This document shows positions 39,701 to 54,300 of a DNA stretch of 64,000 nucleotides, piece after piece. Location of the stretch: assembly GCF_035920345.1 (NCBI RefSeq), contig NZ_CP109149.1:8494001-8558000 (forward strand), written 5' to 3'. Source of the stretch: Nocardia vinacea (GTDB taxonomy: Bacteria > Actinomycetota > Actinomycetes > Mycobacteriales > Mycobacteriaceae). Position 1 is the stretch's first letter. Each line of letters begins with the position of its first letter. The notes under the pieces were generated by a model. It saw only the letters and a program-made list of their open reading frames with translations. It was not told the DNA's origin and did no database searches. The position numbers and the translations under genes were made by a program.

Positions 39701-42284
39701 GGTCATGTTGCTGCCCGGGACCGGGTTCGTGGAGTTGGCGTTGCGTGCCGGTCGTGAAGCCGGCTGCCCGGTAATCGAGGAGTTGATGCTGCAGGCGCCG
39801 CTGGTGTTCCCCCCGTCGGGCGGGGTGCGGATTCAGGTCGTCGTCGGCGGACCCGAGCCGGAGTCTGCGCAGCGGTCGCTATCGATCTATTCCCGCGGTG
39901 CACACGATCACGACGGCCAGTGGGAACTGCACGCACATGGCCTGCTGACCAGCCGAGACGACACGGCGATGCCCGAGCCGGAGGCCTGGCCGCCGGCTGC
40001 GGCGACCGCTGTTGAGATCGACTACACGAAGTTCCTGACGCGCGGTTACGACCTGGGACCGGCCTTCCGAGGTGTGCGGGCGCTGTGGCGCCGCGGCGAA
40101 GAGGTGTTCGCCGAGATCGCCGTCGACGCGGACACCGGCGTGCACGGCGCGGGATTCGGAATTCATCCGGCACTGCTGGATGCGACCCTGCAGTCGGGAC
40201 TGCTGGCCGGCGTGCAGGAGATCCCGCCGGAGCAGGTCGTCTTGCCGTTCGCGTGGCAGTCGGTGGCACTGTATGCGGCCGAGGCATCGGTGCTGCGGGT
40301 GCGGCTGACCGCGACCGGTTCGTCGGTGTCGGTGTCGATGACCGATGGGCACGGACAACCGGTGCTGTCGGGCGAGATGACGACCCGTCCGATGCCGGTG
40401 GCGCAGCTGGCCGCGACCGCCGCGGGTGCGGGCGGTGCCGCCGCTGCGGTCCTGGAACTCGTGTGGTCGCCGACCGAATCCGAGTCCCCGGTGGCGGATT
40501 CGGAAGTGGGCCGGTGGGATCGGCTGGGTCCGGAGTCGCCGGTGCCCCCGCTGGTCGTGGTCGAGGCCGGGTCCGGCTGGACCGATCACACCGGCGCCGA
40601 TGTGGTGACCACGACCCACGCCGAGGTCGCCCGGATGCTCGAGGTGGTGCAGGCGTGGCTGGGGCAGGACCGGTTCGCATCGAGCCGGCTGGTGGTCGCG
40701 ACGCGTGGCGCGGTCGCCCTGCCCGGTGAGGATGTCACCGACTTCGCCGGTGCCGCGGTGTGGGGTTTGGTGCGGAGTGCGCAGTCGGAGGATCCGGGCC
40801 GAATCCACTTGGTCGACACCGACATTCGTATCGACGAGCGGCTCGGGGCGCAGGCCGCGACCGAACCACAGGTGGTGGTGCGCGCCGGTGTCGCCCACAC
40901 CGCCCGACTCGGCCGGCCCACCGTGGTGTCACCTACGACCAGCGGCGAAGCGTCCGCCTTCGGCACGGGAACGGTGCTGATCACCGGTGGCACCGGTGGT
41001 TTGGGCGCGGTGGTCGCCCGGCACGTGGTCGTCGAGCACGGGGTGCGGTCGTTGCTGCTGGTCAGCCGCCGTGGCCCGCAAGCCGACGGTGTCGCAGCTC
41101 TGTCCGGCGAGTTGGAGCAACTGGGCGCGCAGGTTCGGGTGGTGGCGTGTGATGTCACCGATCCCGGCGCGGTGAGCCGCTTGGTGGCCGACGTGTCCGA
41201 GCCGTGGCCGTTGACCGGGGTGATCCATGCCGCGGGCGTCCTCGACGACGGGGTCATCGCTGCGTTGACCGCGTCCCGGGTGGATGCGGTGCTGGCGCCG
41301 AAGGCCGACGCCGCCTGGTATCTGCACGAGGCGACCGCGGATCTGAATCTGGCTGCGTTCGTGGTGTTCTCGTCGTTGTCGGGCACGGTCGGCGGCCCCG
41401 GGCAGGCCAACTACGCGGCAGCGAACACCTTCGTCGACGGTCTGGTGGCCCACCGGCGAGCACGAGGGCTGGCCGGTCGGTCACTGGCCTGGGGTCCGTG
41501 GGCACGCTCCAGCGGCATGACCGGACACCTGACCGATGCCGATGCAGCCCGGACGATGCGCGCCGGATTCACCGCGTTGTCGGACGAGCAGGCCTTGGCC
41601 GCATGGGATTCGGTGCTCGAAACGGGTCCGGGCCACGCGGTGATCGCGGGCTTGGACACCACCGTGATCCGCGCCCAGGCCGATGCCGGACTACTGCCAC
41701 CCCTGCTGCGGGAACTGGTACCACCGGCGGCCACCCGTCCGGCGGCGACCTCGATGGTGATATCCGGTCTGCGGCAACGGCTTACAGGCCTGGATGCCGA
41801 TCGGCAGCGGCAGGTCGTGCTCGATGCCGTCCGTGCGCACGTGACGGCCGTACTCGGCCGGGACGCCGTGTCCGCGCTCGATGCCGACCGCAGCACCTTC
41901 CAGGACCTGGGATTCGATTCATTGGGTGCGGTCGAGCTGCGCAACCGGGTCAAAGCGGATACCGGCTTGGCGCTGGCGGCCACCGTGGTTTTCGACTACC
42001 CCACACCCGCCGCGCTGGCCGAGTATCTCCGCGAACAACTCTCGGACGGGCCCGCGGAAAAGCTTGTTCGTTCGATCGACGCGGTATTCGAGGATTTGGA
42101 ATCCGCCCTCGCGACCGGAAATTGGGTCGAGGAGGAAAAGGCCCGGATCGTGGCTCGGTTGCAGTCCATTGCGACCAGTTGGGCAGCTCGAATCGACACC
42201 GCTGGTGTCCATCGCGACGACGATGTGGCAAACGCCGACGAAGCAGAGCTTTTCGCGATTCTCGACAGCGAACTAGAAGCCTGA
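36741..42284 (+). CDS. Type I modular PKS, single module 3: KS-AT-DH-KR-ACP
   Basis: An 1,847-residue one-module synthase. The N-terminal docking coiled coil ([20 protein letters not shown]) should pair with the C-terminus of the preceding protein. KS has Cys213; the atypical [16 protein letters not shown] replaces the usual [18 protein letters not shown] has Ser676 in GHSIGE and HAFH at 776-779, so it is malonyl-type. DH has His983 in [10 protein letters not shown] and Asp1147 in HPALLD. KR has TGGTGGLG at 1415, LDD 1501-1503 (B-type) and Tyr1558. ACP has Ser1727 in [11 protein letters not shown]-terminal docking region follows and ends [12 protein letters not shown]. It adds one further unit and sets one double bond. 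ATG 36741 overlaps the upstream stop (ATGA). Confidence 0.95.
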   Translation: MTNPGTSNEERLSRYLRKLTGDLRAAKKHIQHLEDRAGEPIAIVGMSCRYPGGVETPAQLWDLVASGTDAVGPFPADRGWDLERLFDTDPDAPGTVYTREGGFLDAAGDFDAGFFGIGPSAALAMDPQQRLFLETAWEALEDAGIDPVTLRGSDTGVFAGVIHQDYGPRVGSPGLTAEAEGHAYLGVSNSVLSGRVAFTFGFKGPALSVDTACSSSLVALHLACHALRQGDTSLALVGGVTVMSDPALLIAFGRQHALSPDARCKAFAAAANGTGFSEGLGMLAIERLSDARRHGHRVLAVIRGSAVNQDGASNRLTAPNGPSQEKVIAQALANAGLTPADVDVVEAHGTGTTLGDPIEAQALIAAYGRDRAGEPLRIGSLKSNIGHTSAAAGVGGVIKMVQAMRHDMLPATLHVDTPTPHVDWSAGSVRLLTTAEPWPAGERVRRAGVSSFGASGTNAHVILEEAPALEAASTETADEAPDQGAKALAAGLFTWLLSAKTEDGLRAQAAKLRQFAIEHPDVAVDDIGYSLLTTRARLDWRGVVVAGDRDTLLAGLAALAEHGSACTAPGVTAAQAMSRRTAFLCTGQGAQRAGMGRELYEAFPVFAAALDEVCEQFDPLLGVSLRQVMFTGGGPDDAGLLDRTDFTQPALFAYEVALCRLLDSFGVTPDYLIGHSIGELAAAYLAGVWTLPDACRLVAARGRLMGLLPEGGAMLAVAASEHEVSEALAGQADRVSLAAVNAPQAVVVSGDEDAVAAIEQQFADRGRKTSRLRVSHAFHSHRMDPMLAEFATVARDVSYRRPQLPLVSNLSGRIAGDEVLDPAYWVRQVRSAVRFAPGIESLAAAGVRRFLEVGPDAVLATMTRQSLPEDIESQSSVIAGARRGHGEVEQFVTGLARAHAAGADVDWRVFFAARPVSRVSLPTYAFQRRRYWLETTPGIAGADSLGLRVVAHPMLDTAVPMAAGGVVLTGQLSALSQPWLADHVIGGVMLLPGTGFVELALRAGREAGCPVIEELMLQAPLVFPPSGGVRIQVVVGGPEPESAQRSLSIYSRGAHDHDGQWELHAHGLLTSRDDTAMPEPEAWPPAAATAVEIDYTKFLTRGYDLGPAFRGVRALWRRGEEVFAEIAVDADTGVHGAGFGIHPALLDATLQSGLLAGVQEIPPEQVVLPFAWQSVALYAAEASVLRVRLTATGSSVSVSMTDGHGQPVLSGEMTTRPMPVAQLAATAAGAGGAAAAVLELVWSPTESESPVADSEVGRWDRLGPESPVPPLVVVEAGSGWTDHTGADVVTTTHAEVARMLEVVQAWLGQDRFASSRLVVATRGAVALPGEDVTDFAGAAVWGLVRSAQSEDPGRIHLVDTDIRIDERLGAQAATEPQVVVRAGVAHTARLGRPTVVSPTTSGEASAFGTGTVLITGGTGGLGAVVARHVVVEHGVRSLLLVSRRGPQADGVAALSGELEQLGAQVRVVACDVTDPGAVSRLVADVSEPWPLTGVIHAAGVLDDGVIAALTASRVDAVLAPKADAAWYLHEATADLNLAAFVVFSSLSGTVGGPGQANYAAANTFVDGLVAHRRARGLAGRSLAWGPWARSSGMTGHLTDADAARTMRAGFTALSDEQALAAWDSVLETGPGHAVIAGLDTTVIRAQADAGLLPPLLRELVPPAATRPAATSMVISGLRQRLTGLDADRQRQVVLDAVRAHVTAVLGRDAVSALDADRSTFQDLGFDSLGAVELRNRVKADTGLALAATVVFDYPTPAALAEYLREQLSDGPAEKLVRSIDAVFEDLESALATGNWVEEEKARIVARLQSIATSWAARIDTAGVHRDDDVANADEAELFAILDSELEA

Positions 42285-42336
42285 GCACTGAATTCCTCGA
42301 GCTTGGCTCGAGTTCGGAAGGATTGCGGGAACTTAG

Positions 42337-45300
42337 ATGGTCGACGACAACAAGCACCTTGACTACCTGAAGCGCCTGACGGTCGATCTGCGCCAAACAC
42401 GCAGGCGGCTGCGGGAAGTCGAGGATCAGAAATTCGAGCCCATTGCGGTTGTGGGTGTGGCGTGTCGTTACCCGGGTGGGGTGGCTTCTCCGGAGGATCT
42501 GTGGAATCTGGTGTCCGACGGCGTCGACGCGGTCGGTGAGTTCCCTGCCGACCGCGGTTGGGATGTGGACGGGCTCTACGACCCGGACCCGCAGGCGCGC
42601 GGGAAGTCGTACACGCGCTCAGGCGGGTTCCTCTATGACGCAGCGGAATTCGACGCGGAGTTCTTCGGGATCAGCCCGCGCGAGGCACTGGCGATGGACC
42701 CGCAGCAGCGGATCCTGTTGGAAACCTCCTGGGAAGCCCTGGAACGAGCCGGTATCGACCCGTCGACGTTGCGGGGATCCGATACCGGTGTCTTCGCCGG
42801 TGCGTCGAACGGGGAGTACGCCGATCTGCTGCACGCGGGTCCGGTGGATCTGCGGGGCTACCTGCTGACCGGTACGACCGGCAGCGTGGTGTCGGGCCGG
42901 GTGGCGTACGCGCTGGGACTCGAGGGCCCGGCGGTGTCGGTGGACACCGCGTGCTCGTCGTCGCTGGTGGCGGTGCATCTGGCGGCGCAGTCGCTGCGCT
43001 CGGGGGAGTGCGCGATGGCGTTGGCCGGCGGCGTGACGGTCATGGGCTCGCCGGGGATGTTCGTGGAGTTCTCCCGGCAGCGAGGGCTGGCGGCCGATGG
43101 CCGGTGCAAGTCGTTCGCGGCGTCGGCGGACGGCACGGGCTGGTCCGAAGGCGCGGGCATGCTGGTGCTGGAGCGGCTGTCGGACGCGCAGCGACACGGG
43201 CATCGAGTGTGGGCGGTGATCCGCGGAACGGCGATCAATCAGGACGGCGCGTCCAACGGCTTGACCGTGCCGAACGGTCCCTCGCAGCAGCGGGTGATCC
43301 GCGCCGCGCTGGCCAACGGGCGGCTCTCGACCGACGACGTGGATGTGGTGGAGGCGCACGGCACCGGCACGGTGCTGGGGGATCCGATCGAAGCACACGC
43401 GCTGCTCGCTACCTACGGACAGGACCGTGATCCGGAGCGGCCACTGTGGCTCGGGTCGCTGAAATCCAATATCGGTCACTCGGTGGCCGCGGCGGGCGTC
43501 GGCGGCATGATCAAGATGATCATGGCGATGCGGCACGGGGTGATGCCGCCGACCCTGCATGTCGACGAGCCCACCCCGCGAGTGGACTGGTCCACCGGCG
43601 CGATCGAACTGCTGACCCGGAAGCGGGATTGGCCCGAGGAAGCGGACCGGCCCCGCCGCGCCGCGGTGTCCTCCTTCGGCATCAGCGGCACCAACGCGCA
43701 CGTCATCCTCGAAGATGTATCCGCCGGCGAACCGGCCGAATCCGAGCCGGGCACCAACCCCGCCAGCTCGGGAAGCACTGTCGCGGTTGCGGTTCCGTGG
43801 GTGGTGTCGGCGAAGTCGGAGGCCTCGCTGCGGGCGCAGGCCGCGCGGTTGCACGAGTTCGTTGTCGCCGATCCCGCGGTGTCGGTGTCCGAGGTGGCGC
43901 ATTCGCTGATCTCGACTCGCACGCTGTTCGCGCATCGGGCCGTGGTCGTGGGTGACGACCGGACCGAGCTGCTGCGCCGACTGGCCACGGTGGCGGCCGG
44001 CGAACCGGGTCCCGGTGTCGCCGTCGGTTCCGGCGCGGCGTCGCGGGTCGGTGTGATGTTCGCCGGGCAGGGCTCCCAGCGGGCGGGCATGGGTCAGCAG
44101 CTGTATGGCCGGTTCCCGGTGTTCGCCGAGGCATTCGACCAGGTCTGCGCGCAGCTGGATCCGCTGCTCGGGCTCTCCTTGCGCGACGCGATCAGCTCCG
44201 GAACCGAATTGGAGCAGACCCGGTTGACCCAGCCGGCGCTGTTCGCGGTCGAGGTGGCGCTGTATCGCCTGCTCGAATCATGGGGTGTCACCGCGGATGT
44301 GGTGTTCGGGCATTCGATCGGTGAGATCGCCGCCGCGCATGTGGCCGACGTGCTGAGCCTTGCCGACGCGTGCACGTTGGTCGCGGCGCGGGGCCGGTTG
44401 ATGCAGGAATTGCCCACCGGCGGAGCGATGCTCGCGGTGCAGGCCGGTGAGCAGGAGATCACCGCACTGCTGGACGGTGTCGACGGGGTGGACGTGGCCG
44501 CGGTCAACGGCCCTGCGGCAGTGGTGATCTCCGGTCGTGTGGAGGTCGTGGACGTTCTCGCCGAGCAGCTGCGCGAGCGCGGGCGACGCGTCAAACGGTT
44601 GCGGGTCAGCCATGCCTTCCATTCGTCGTTGATGGAACCGATGCTGGCGCGGTTCGCCGAGGTGGTCGCGACACTGCGCTTCGATCCGCCTCGGATTCCG
44701 GTGATCTCGACTGTCACCGGTGCGGTGGCGGATCCCGGCCTGTGGTGCTCGCCGCAGTACTGGGTCGATCAGGTGCGGCGGCCGGTGCGGTTCGCCGACG
44801 CCGTGGCCGCGGCCTGGGCCGACGGTGTGGACACCTTCATGGAAGTGGGTCCCGACTCGGTGCTGTCGGCGATGACAGCCGAATGCCTGCCCGAGGCGGC
44901 GACCGCGGTGGCGGTGCTGCATCCCGAGCGTGACGAACCCGCCGAGATCCTCGCCGCGGTCGCGCGGTTGTTCGTGCGGGCGGTCCCGGTGCGCTGGAAC
45001 GCGGTGCTCGCGGACCCGAACCCGGCATCGGTGGAACTGCCCACCTATGCCTTCGACCGCCGCCGCTTCTGGCTCGAACCCGCGCTCGGTGCCGCCGGTG
45101 TCGAATCGGTGGGTCTTGGCGCGATGGGACATCCGCTCCTGGGTGCCGTCGTGTCAGAAGCGAAGTCCGGCGACGTGCTGCTGACCGGCCGGTTGTCGGT
45201 GGCGACGCAGCCGTGGCTGGCCGACCACGCGGTCGCCGGATCGGTCCTGCTGCCGGGGACCGGCTTCGTCGAGCTGGCCTTGCGTGCCGGTGCCGAAGCC

Positions 45301-48300
45301 GGATACCCCGTGATCGACGACCTGACGCTGCAGGCGCCGCTGCTGCTGCCCGCCTCGGGCGGTGTGCGGATCCAGGTTGTCGTCGGCGGGCCCGGACCGG
45401 AGTTCGCGCAGCGGCCGATCTCGATCTACTCGCGCAGTGAGCACGACCCGGACGGTCAGTGGGTCCTCAACGCGCGGGGGCAGCTGACCACCCTGGATGA
45501 CACGGCCGCGCCCGCATCGGAGACCTGGCCGCCGCCCGCGGCGACCGATCTCGATGTCGCGTCCGCGTACACGGCCCTGTCGGCACGGGGCTACGAGTAC
45601 GGTCCGGCGTTCCAGAGTGTGCGGGCGTTGTGGCGACGTGGTGCCGAGGTATTCGCCGAGATCGCCATCGACGCCGATAGTGGTGCGCGCGCCGAAGGAT
45701 TCGGGATTCATCCCGCACTGCTGGACGGGGCACTGCAGGCTGGACTGCTGGCCGGCGTCGTCGATAATGCTGCGGGACAGCCGGATTCACCGTTCACGGT
45801 GGCGGCCGGGCAAGTCGTGCTGCCCTTCTCGTGGGAGTCGGTTGCGCTGCACTCGGCCGAGGCGTCGGTGCTGCGCGTTCGGTTGATCACCACCGGATCG
45901 TCGGTGTCGCTGCACGCGGCGGATGAGCAGGGGCAGCCGGTGTTGTCCGGATCGGTGACGCCCCGGCCCATGCGACTGGAGCAGCTCGCCGCGGGGGCGA
46001 GCGGCACGGCCGATCCGGTGCTGGAAGTGGTGTGGTCGCCGGTCGAATCGGATTCGCCCGCAGTGGATTCGGGTTCGGTCCGGTGGGACCGGCTGGATCC
46101 GGAAGCGGCGGTGCCGCCGGTCGTGGTGGTCGAGGCAGGGGCCAAATGGAGCGAAGCCTCCGGCACCGACGTGGTTGCCACTACCCATGCCGAGGTCGCA
46201 CGCGTCCTCGAGGTGGTACAGGCGTGGTTGTCCGAGGACCGGTTCGCCATGAGCACACTGCTGGTCGCCACCCGCGGTGCGGTCGCGGTGGCCGACGAGG
46301 ACCTCACCGATCTCGCCGGTGCCGCGGTGTGGGGCTTGGTGCGGACCGCGCAGACCGAGGATCCGGGACGAATCGTCCTGGTGGACACCGACACCGACGT
46401 CGACCAGTCCGTCGCGGCCACTGTCGTGGCCGTGGGCGAACCCCAGGTGGTCCTCCGTGACGGCATCACCCACACCGCGCGGCTCACCCGGCCTGCGCCC
46501 ATCGAGTCTCCATCGGCCGCCGACGACGCCTTCGGTGCGGGAACGGTGCTGATCACAGGTGGCACAGGTGGTTTGGGTGCGGTGGTAGCCCGGCACGTGG
46601 TGGCCGAGCACGGCGTACGGTCGTTGCTGCTGGTGAGTCGCCGTGGTCCTCGGGTCGAGGGCATCGTGGCGTTGTGCGCCGAGCTGGAGCAATTGGGTGC
46701 GCAGGTGCGGGTGGTGGCGTGTGATGTCACCGACGCCGACGCGGTGGCCGAGCTGCTGGCCGGTATCCCCGCGCAGTGGCCGTTGACCGGGGTGATCCAT
46801 GCCGCGGGTGTGCTCGACGACGGGGTGATCGCCTCCTTGACCACCCAGCGGGTGGATACGGTGCTGGCACCGAAGGTGGATGCCGCATGGCATCTGCACC
46901 AGGCCACCGCGGACCTGGAACTTGCCGCGTTCGTGGTGTTTTCGTCGATATCGGGCACCGTGGGCGGTCCCGGGCAGGGCAACTACGCGGCCGCGAACGC
47001 CTTCCTGGACGGGCTGGTGGCCCACCGGCGAGCCCGCGGACTGGCCGGTCAGTCGCTGGCGTGGGGTCCGTGGGCGCGCTCGGGCGGTATGGCCGGGCAG
47101 TTGGGTGAGGTCGACCTGGCTCGGATGAGCCGGGCCGGATTCACCGCGATCCCGGACGAGTCGGCGTTGGCCGGTTGGGATGCGGTGCTCGAACGCGGCA
47201 ACGCGCATGCGGTGATCGCCACGATCGATACCGCCACGATCCGGGCCCAGGCCGAGGCCGGGCTGCTGCCCCCGCTGCTGCGCGCTTTAGCGCCGGCGGT
47301 GCGGCGGTCCGCGGCGCTCTCGACGGTGGGGTCGAGTCTGCGGCAACGGCTTTCGGGTCTGGACGCCGGTCGGCAGCGGCAGGCGGTGCTCGATACCGTC
47401 CGTACCCACATCGCGGCCGTTCTCGGCCACGACAGTGCGTCCGCGATCGATCCCGATCGTGCCTTCCAGGACCTTGGTTTCGATTCCCTGGGTGCGGTCG
47501 AGCTGCGTAACCGGCTCAAGACCGCCACCGGCCTGTCGCTGGCGGCCGCGGTCGTCTTCGACTACCCCACACCGCAGGTGCTGGCCGCACACCTGACCGA
47601 CGAGCTCACCGGCACCGGGCACAACGTGGCGGTCACCGCCGCGAAAGCCTTCGACGGCGAACCGATCGCGATCGTCGGCATGGCGTGCCGGTACCCGGGC
47701 GGGGTCCGATCGCCCGAGGAGCTGTGGCAGCTGGTCGTGACCGGGACCGACGCGACGTCGGAGTTCCCGGTGAACCGCGGATGGGATACCGAGCGGCTGT
47801 ACGACCCGACCGGGGAAACACCGCACACCACGTACACGCGTTCGGGCGGATTCCTGCATGCCGCAGGTGAGTTCGATCCGGCGTTCTTCAATATCAGCCC
47901 GAATGAGGCCGCGCTGATGGATCCGCAGCAGTTTCTGCTGTTGGAGACCTCGTGGGAGGCGTTCGAGCGGGCCGGCGTCGACCCCGCGCTGCTGCGCGGC
48001 AGTGCGACCGGTGTCTTCGCCGGCATGATGTACCACGACTATCCGGTCAACGCGAACGCGGGATCCATTGCGTCCGGCCGGATTTCGTACGTGTTCGGTC
48101 TGGAGGGGCCGTCGGTCACGGTGGATACGGCGTGTTCGTCGTCGCTGGTGACAATGCATTTGGCGGCGCAGTCGCTGCGGTCGGGTGAGTGCGATCTGGC
48201 CTTGGCCGGTGGCGTGACGGTGATGGCGACTCCGGAGACCTTTGTGGAGTTCAGCCGGCAGCGGGGGCTGTCGCCGGACGGCCGGTGTAAGTCGTTCTCC

Positions 48301-51300
48301 GACACGGCCGATGGTGTCGCCTGGTCCGAGGGCGCCGGTGTGCTGGTGCTGGAGCGGCTGTCGGACGCGCGTCGCAATGGCCATGACGTGCTTGCGGTGA
48401 TCGCCGGTTCGGCGGTGAATCAGGATGGCGCGTCCAATGGTTTGACCGCGCCGAACGGTCCCTCACAGCGGCGAGTCATTCGTCAGGCCTTGGCCAATGC
48501 CGGGGTGTCGCCGGTCGATGTCGACGTGGTGGAGGCGCACGGCACCGGTACCACGCTGGGTGATCCGATCGAGGCACAGGCACTGCTCGCCACGTATGGC
48601 CAGGAGCGTGTTGCGGATCGGCCGTTGTGGTTGGGGTCGTTGAAGTCCAACATCGGTCACGCTCAGGCGGCGGCGGGTGTGGGTGGTGTGATCAAGATGG
48701 TCATGGCGATGCGGCACGGACTGTTGCCGCAGACCCTGCATGTGGATCAGCCGTCCACGAAGATTGATTGGTCCGAGGGCCACGTCCGGTTGCTGACCGA
48801 ACCGATGGCCTGGCCGGAGGTGGATCGGCCGCGTCGTGCGGGTGTCTCCTCGTTCGGCATCAGCGGCACCAACGCACATCTCATTATCGAGCAGGCCCCG
48901 GTATCGGCGGTCGAGTCGGTCCCGGAGGTCCGGACCGTCCCGGCGGTGCCGTGGATGCTGTCGGCGCGCAGCGGCGAGGCTCTGGCCGCTGCGGCTGCGC
49001 GGCTGGCATCGCATGTGGTCGACCATGATCCGATCGATGTCGGTTTCTCGCTGGCGTCGACGCGCAGTGTCTTCGAGCATCGGGCCGTGGTGGTGGCCGA
49101 GGACCGTGTGGGGCTGCTTGCGGGCGTGCGGGCGCTGGGGCGCTCCGAAGCCGCTTCCGGTGTGGTGACCGGCCGCGTGGTGCCGGGTTCTACGGGTGTG
49201 GTGTTCTCGGGTCAGGGTGCGCAGTGGGCCGGTATGGCGGCTGAGTTGCGTGCGGCGTATTCGGTGTTCGGCGAGCATTTCGATGCGATTGTCGCGCAGT
49301 TGGATCCGCTGTTGGGGCAGCCGGTTTCGCTGGATGTGGCGCTGTCGGATGAGGATTCGGTCGATCGGACGGTGTTCGCGCAGGCGGGGTTGTTCGCGTT
49401 CGAGGTGGCGTTGTTCCGGTTGCTCGAGTCGTGGGGTGTGCGTGCGGATGTGGTGGCTGGTCATTCGATCGGTGAGATCGCCGCGGCGCATGTCGCCGGG
49501 GTGATGTCGGTCGAGGATGCGTGTGTGCTGGTGGCCGCGCGTGGCCGGTTGATGCAGGCGTTGCCTTCCGGTGGGGCGATGGTCGCTGTCGGCGCCGCCG
49601 AGGCCGACGTGCTGCCGTTGCTGGACGGTGGAGTGTCGATCGCGGCGGTAAATGGTCCGTCGTCGGTGGTGCTGTCCGGTGTCGAGGAGGCGGTCCAGGC
49701 CGTTGTCGACACCTGCACCGAACGTGGTTGGCGCACACACCGATTGCGGGTTTCGCACGCTTTCCATTCGACTCTGATGGAGCCGATGCTGGCCGAGTTC
49801 GCCTCGGCGATCGCGGGTTTGACCTTCGGCCGACCCACCATCCCGTTGGTGTCGACGGTGACGGGTGCCCAGGTCGTCGACGAGATGGGTGATCCGTCGT
49901 ATTGGGTCGGTCAGGTCCGGGATACGGTCCGGTTCGCCGATGCCGTTGCCACGATGGCCGGTTCGGGTGTCTCGCGGTTCGCCGAGGTCGGGCCGGACGC
50001 CGTGTTGACCCCGATGGTCGCCCAGACTCTCGGTGACGCCACGGCGGTCGCGGTGACCAGACGCGACCACGCGGACGCGGTGACCGTGACCAGTGCGCTG
50101 GCCGGGTTGTTCGTGACTGGTGCCGAGGTGGACTGGGCGGGCATCTACGCCGGTTCCGGAGCGCGGCGAATCGACCTGCCCACCTACGCTTTCCAGCACG
50201 AACGGTTCTGGCTCGACGCCAAGCAGATGCTGGCCCAGTCGTGGCTCGGTGCCGAACTGGGCGGCGTCACCGCGCTCGGGCTGGATGCGGCGACGCATCC
50301 GCTGCTGGGTGCCATTGTGCCGCACCCGGATTCGGGAGCGGTGAGCTTCACCGGCCGGTGGTCGCTGGATTCGGTGGAATGGCTGGCGGACCACAGCGTG
50401 CTGGGCACCGTGTTGCTGCCGGGCACCGGATTCGTCGAACTGGCCGGTCACGTCGGTGGCCTGCTGGGCTGCGAGGTGGTCGACGAGCTCGTTCTGCATA
50501 CTCCGTTGACCCTGACGGCCGATGGCGATGTCGCCGTGCAGGTCGTGGTGGCCGCCCCGGACGAGGCCGGACGACGGCGACTGAGCGTGCACTCGCGGCA
50601 GACGGCCGCGGGTCCGTGGGTGCTCCATGCCGAAGGCGTGCTCGTCCCCGGCGACGGGGTGGCCGACTTCGACCTCGTCGCGTGGCCACCGGCCGGCGCG
50701 CAACCGTTAGACGTCGACGGCGCGTACGATGAGCTGCTCGATATCGGATACGGCTACGGCCCCTTCTTCCAGGGGCTGCAGGCCGCGTGGCAGCGCGGCG
50801 ACGAGGTGTTCGCCGAGGTCGCGCTACCGGATCCGAAGGACGCCAAGGGTTTCGGGATCCACCCCGCGCTATTCGACGCGGCGCTGCACGCCGCGATCGT
50901 CCATGGTCTGCGTGGCGGTGTCGAGGGTTTCCCGGCGCTCCCGTTCAGCTGGAACCGCGTGGTGCTGCATGCGGCCGGCGCTGCCGCGGTGCGGGTGCGG
51001 ATCGTGCTGCAGGGCGACCGGTTCGCGGTGCAGATGGCCGATGAGCAGGGGCAACCCGTACTGTCGGTGGGCGCGTTGATTTCTCGGCCGGTATCGGCCG
51101 ATCGCCTGAGCGCAGATGGGGTATCGGATGCCCTCTTCGGCGTGGAATGGGTCGCTGCTGCGCCGTCTACGGCGAGCGTCGAGCCGGACCGGGTGGCGGT
51201 ACTCGGCGGACACCACGGTGATCTCGCGGCATTGATCGCCGATCTGGACGCGAACCCCGACTCGGTCGTGCCCGACCTCGTGCTGCTCGAGTGCCCCACC

Positions 51301-54300
51301 CACGAGGGTGCGCCGCCGGAGGCCGCCCGCCGGGTCGCGATGGGCGTGCTCGGGACCGTCCAGCGTTGGCTGGCCGACAGTCGTTTCGCTGGTTCGCGTT
51401 TGGTGGTGCTGACCAGGCACGCGGTGGCCGTTGCCGATGCGGAGCAGGTGGATCTGGGACAGGCGCCGGTGTGGGGTCTGCTGCGCGCCGCGCAAGCGGA
51501 ACACCCGGGCCGATTCCAGCTGCTCGATCTGGACGCCGACGGTGATTCGCTCGCCGCGGCGGCCGCCGTCGCGACCGAGCCGGAGGCCGCGCTGCGGGGT
51601 ACGAGCGCGTACGTGCCGCGGTTGCGCCGGCACACGCCCGGTTCGATCGTTCGGTTGTCCGAGCCGGGCACGGTGCTGGTGACCGGTGGGACGGGTGGCC
51701 TGGGCGCGGTTATTGCCCGGCATCTGGTGGCCGAACACGGTGTGCGCCATCTGCTTTTGACGTCTCGGCGTGGCCCGGATGCTCCGGGGGCGGCGGAACT
51801 GCGTGCGGAGCTGACCGAGCTCGGCGCCGAGGTGACCGTTGCCGCGTGTGATGTGTCGGATCGGTCTGCGCTGGCGGCGTTGCTGGACGGCATTTCGGTT
51901 GAACATCCGCTGGTCGGTGTTGTGCACGCGGCGGGGACCTCGGACAACGGTCTGGTCGAATCGATTACGGCCGAGCGGGTCGATTATGTGTTCGGGCCCA
52001 AGGTGGATGCGGCGTGGCATTTGCATGAGCTGACTCGTGATGCCTCGTTGTCGTTGTTCGTCTTGGTGTCCTCGGCGGGCGGATTGGTGCTGGCTGCCGG
52101 TCAGGCGAACTACGCCGCGGCGAACGTCTTCTTGGATGCGCTCGCGGCACACCGTCGGAGTCTGGGATTGTCCGCGACCGCTGTGGATTACGGATTGTGG
52201 GCGCGATCCTCAGGGCTCGGTGTCGAGCTGTCCGAAGATGACTTCGATCGGATGCGCCGCCAGGGCTTCCCCCCGCTGACCGAGGCAGACGGTCTGGCGC
52301 TGTTCGATTCCGCGATCGCAACCGATACCGCGCAGCTGGTGGCGCTGCGGGTCGATCCGGCGGTGCTCCGGACGCGGGGCGAGCAGATCCCCGCTCTGGT
52401 CCGCTCGTTGGCACCGGCCCCGGTCCGCCGGCAGAGCAGGACCGCTGCGGGCCAGGCCTTTGCACTCGAGCTGGCCGGCTTGTCGGATGCGGATCGTGCG
52501 CGTGCTCTGCTCGATCTCGTCCGTTCGGTGGCTGCCGCGACTCTTGGGCATGTGTCGGTGGATGCTGTTGAGCCGCAGCAGGCTTTTCAGCAGCTTGGTT
52601 TCGATTCGTTGAGTGCGGTCGAGTTCCGTAACAAGTTGAATGCTGCGACGGGTTTGCAGCTGCCGGCGACGCTGGTGTTCGACTACCCGAATGCGCAGGT
52701 TGTCGCCGAGTTCATCGGTTCCCAGCTCACCGGCGCCGCGGCGGTCGAAAAGCCGGTGATCAGCCGGGTCCGTACCGGCGACGACCCGATTGCGGTGGTG
52801 GCGATGAGCTGCCGCTACCCCGGTGGTGTCGCCTCGCCCGAAGACCTGTGGGACCTGGTCACTTCCGGCACCGACACTACCGGTGAGATGCCGTCGGATC
52901 GTGGCTGGGATATCGAGGGCATCTACGATCCGGAACCCGGTAAGGCGGGCAAGACCTACACCCGTCAGGGTGGATTCCTGTACTCCGCAGCCGAATTCGA
53001 CGCGGATTTCTTCGGGATCAGCCCCAACGAAGCCACGATGATGGATCCGCAGCAGCGGTTGCTGCTGGAGATCTCGTGGGAGGCGTTGGAGCGCGCAGGT
53101 GTGGATCCGGCGGTGTTGCGCGGTAGTTCGACCGGTGTCTTCACCGGCGTGATGTACCACGACTACGCCCAGCGCACCGGTACCGGCAACGGCGCCGCGG
53201 GCAGCTTGGTTTCGGGCCGGGTGTCGTATGTGTTCGGTCTGGAAGGACCGTCCGTCACTGTGGACACCGCGTGCTCGTCCTCGCTGGTCGCCCTGCATCT
53301 CGCCGCGCAGTCGCTGCGGTCCGGTGAGTGCGATCTGGCGCTGGCCGGTGGCGTGGCGGTGATGGGGACCCCGGACATGTTCCTCGAGTTCGGCCGGCAG
53401 CGGGGCTTGTCGCCGGATGGCCGGTGTAAGTCGTTCTCCGACACGGCCGATGGCGTCGGGTGGTCCGAGGGCGCCGGTGTGCTGGTGCTGGAGCGGTTGT
53501 CGGACGCGCGTCGCAATGGTCATGACGTGCTTGCGGTGATTGCTGGTTCGGCGGTGAATCAGGATGGCGCGTCGAATGGTTTCTCCGCGCCGAACGGTCC
53601 GTCGCAGCGGCGGGTGATCCGGCAGGCATTGGCCAATGCTGGTGTGTCGCCGACCGAGGTGGACGTGGTGGAAGCCCACGGCACCGGTACGACCTTGGGT
53701 GATCCGATCGAGGCTCAGGCGCTGCTTGCCACGTATGGCCAGGAACGTGCGGCGGATCGGCCGCTGTGGTTGGGGTCGTTGAAGTCCAACATCGGTCATG
53801 CCCAGTCCGCCGCGGGTGTCGGTGGCGTGATCAAGATGGTCATGGCGATGCGGCACGGCATGCTGCCCAAGACGCTGCACGCCGATCGGCCCAGCACCAA
53901 GGTTGATTGGTCCGAGGGCCATGTCCGTCTGCTGACCGAACCGGTGGCGTGGCCCGATGTGGATCGGCCGCGTCGTGCGGGTGTCTCCTCGTTCGGAATC
54001 AGCGGCACGAATGCCCACCTCATCGTGGAGCAGGCCCCGGTGACCGTGCCGGCGGAGGCCCAGGCTGCGGAGCCGGCCCCGGTACCGGCTGCGCGGCCGT
54101 GGGTGATTTCGGCCCGCAGTAGCGAGGCTCTCGCCGCTCAGGGAGCGCGCCTGGCATCGCATGTGGTCGACCACGATCCGCTCGACGTCGGTTTCTCCCT
54201 GGCCTCCACCCGCGCGATGTTCGAGCACCGTGCGGTTGTCGTAGCCGATGACCGTGACGGTCTGCTTGCGGGCGCCCGGGCGCTGGCCGCCGGTACGCAG

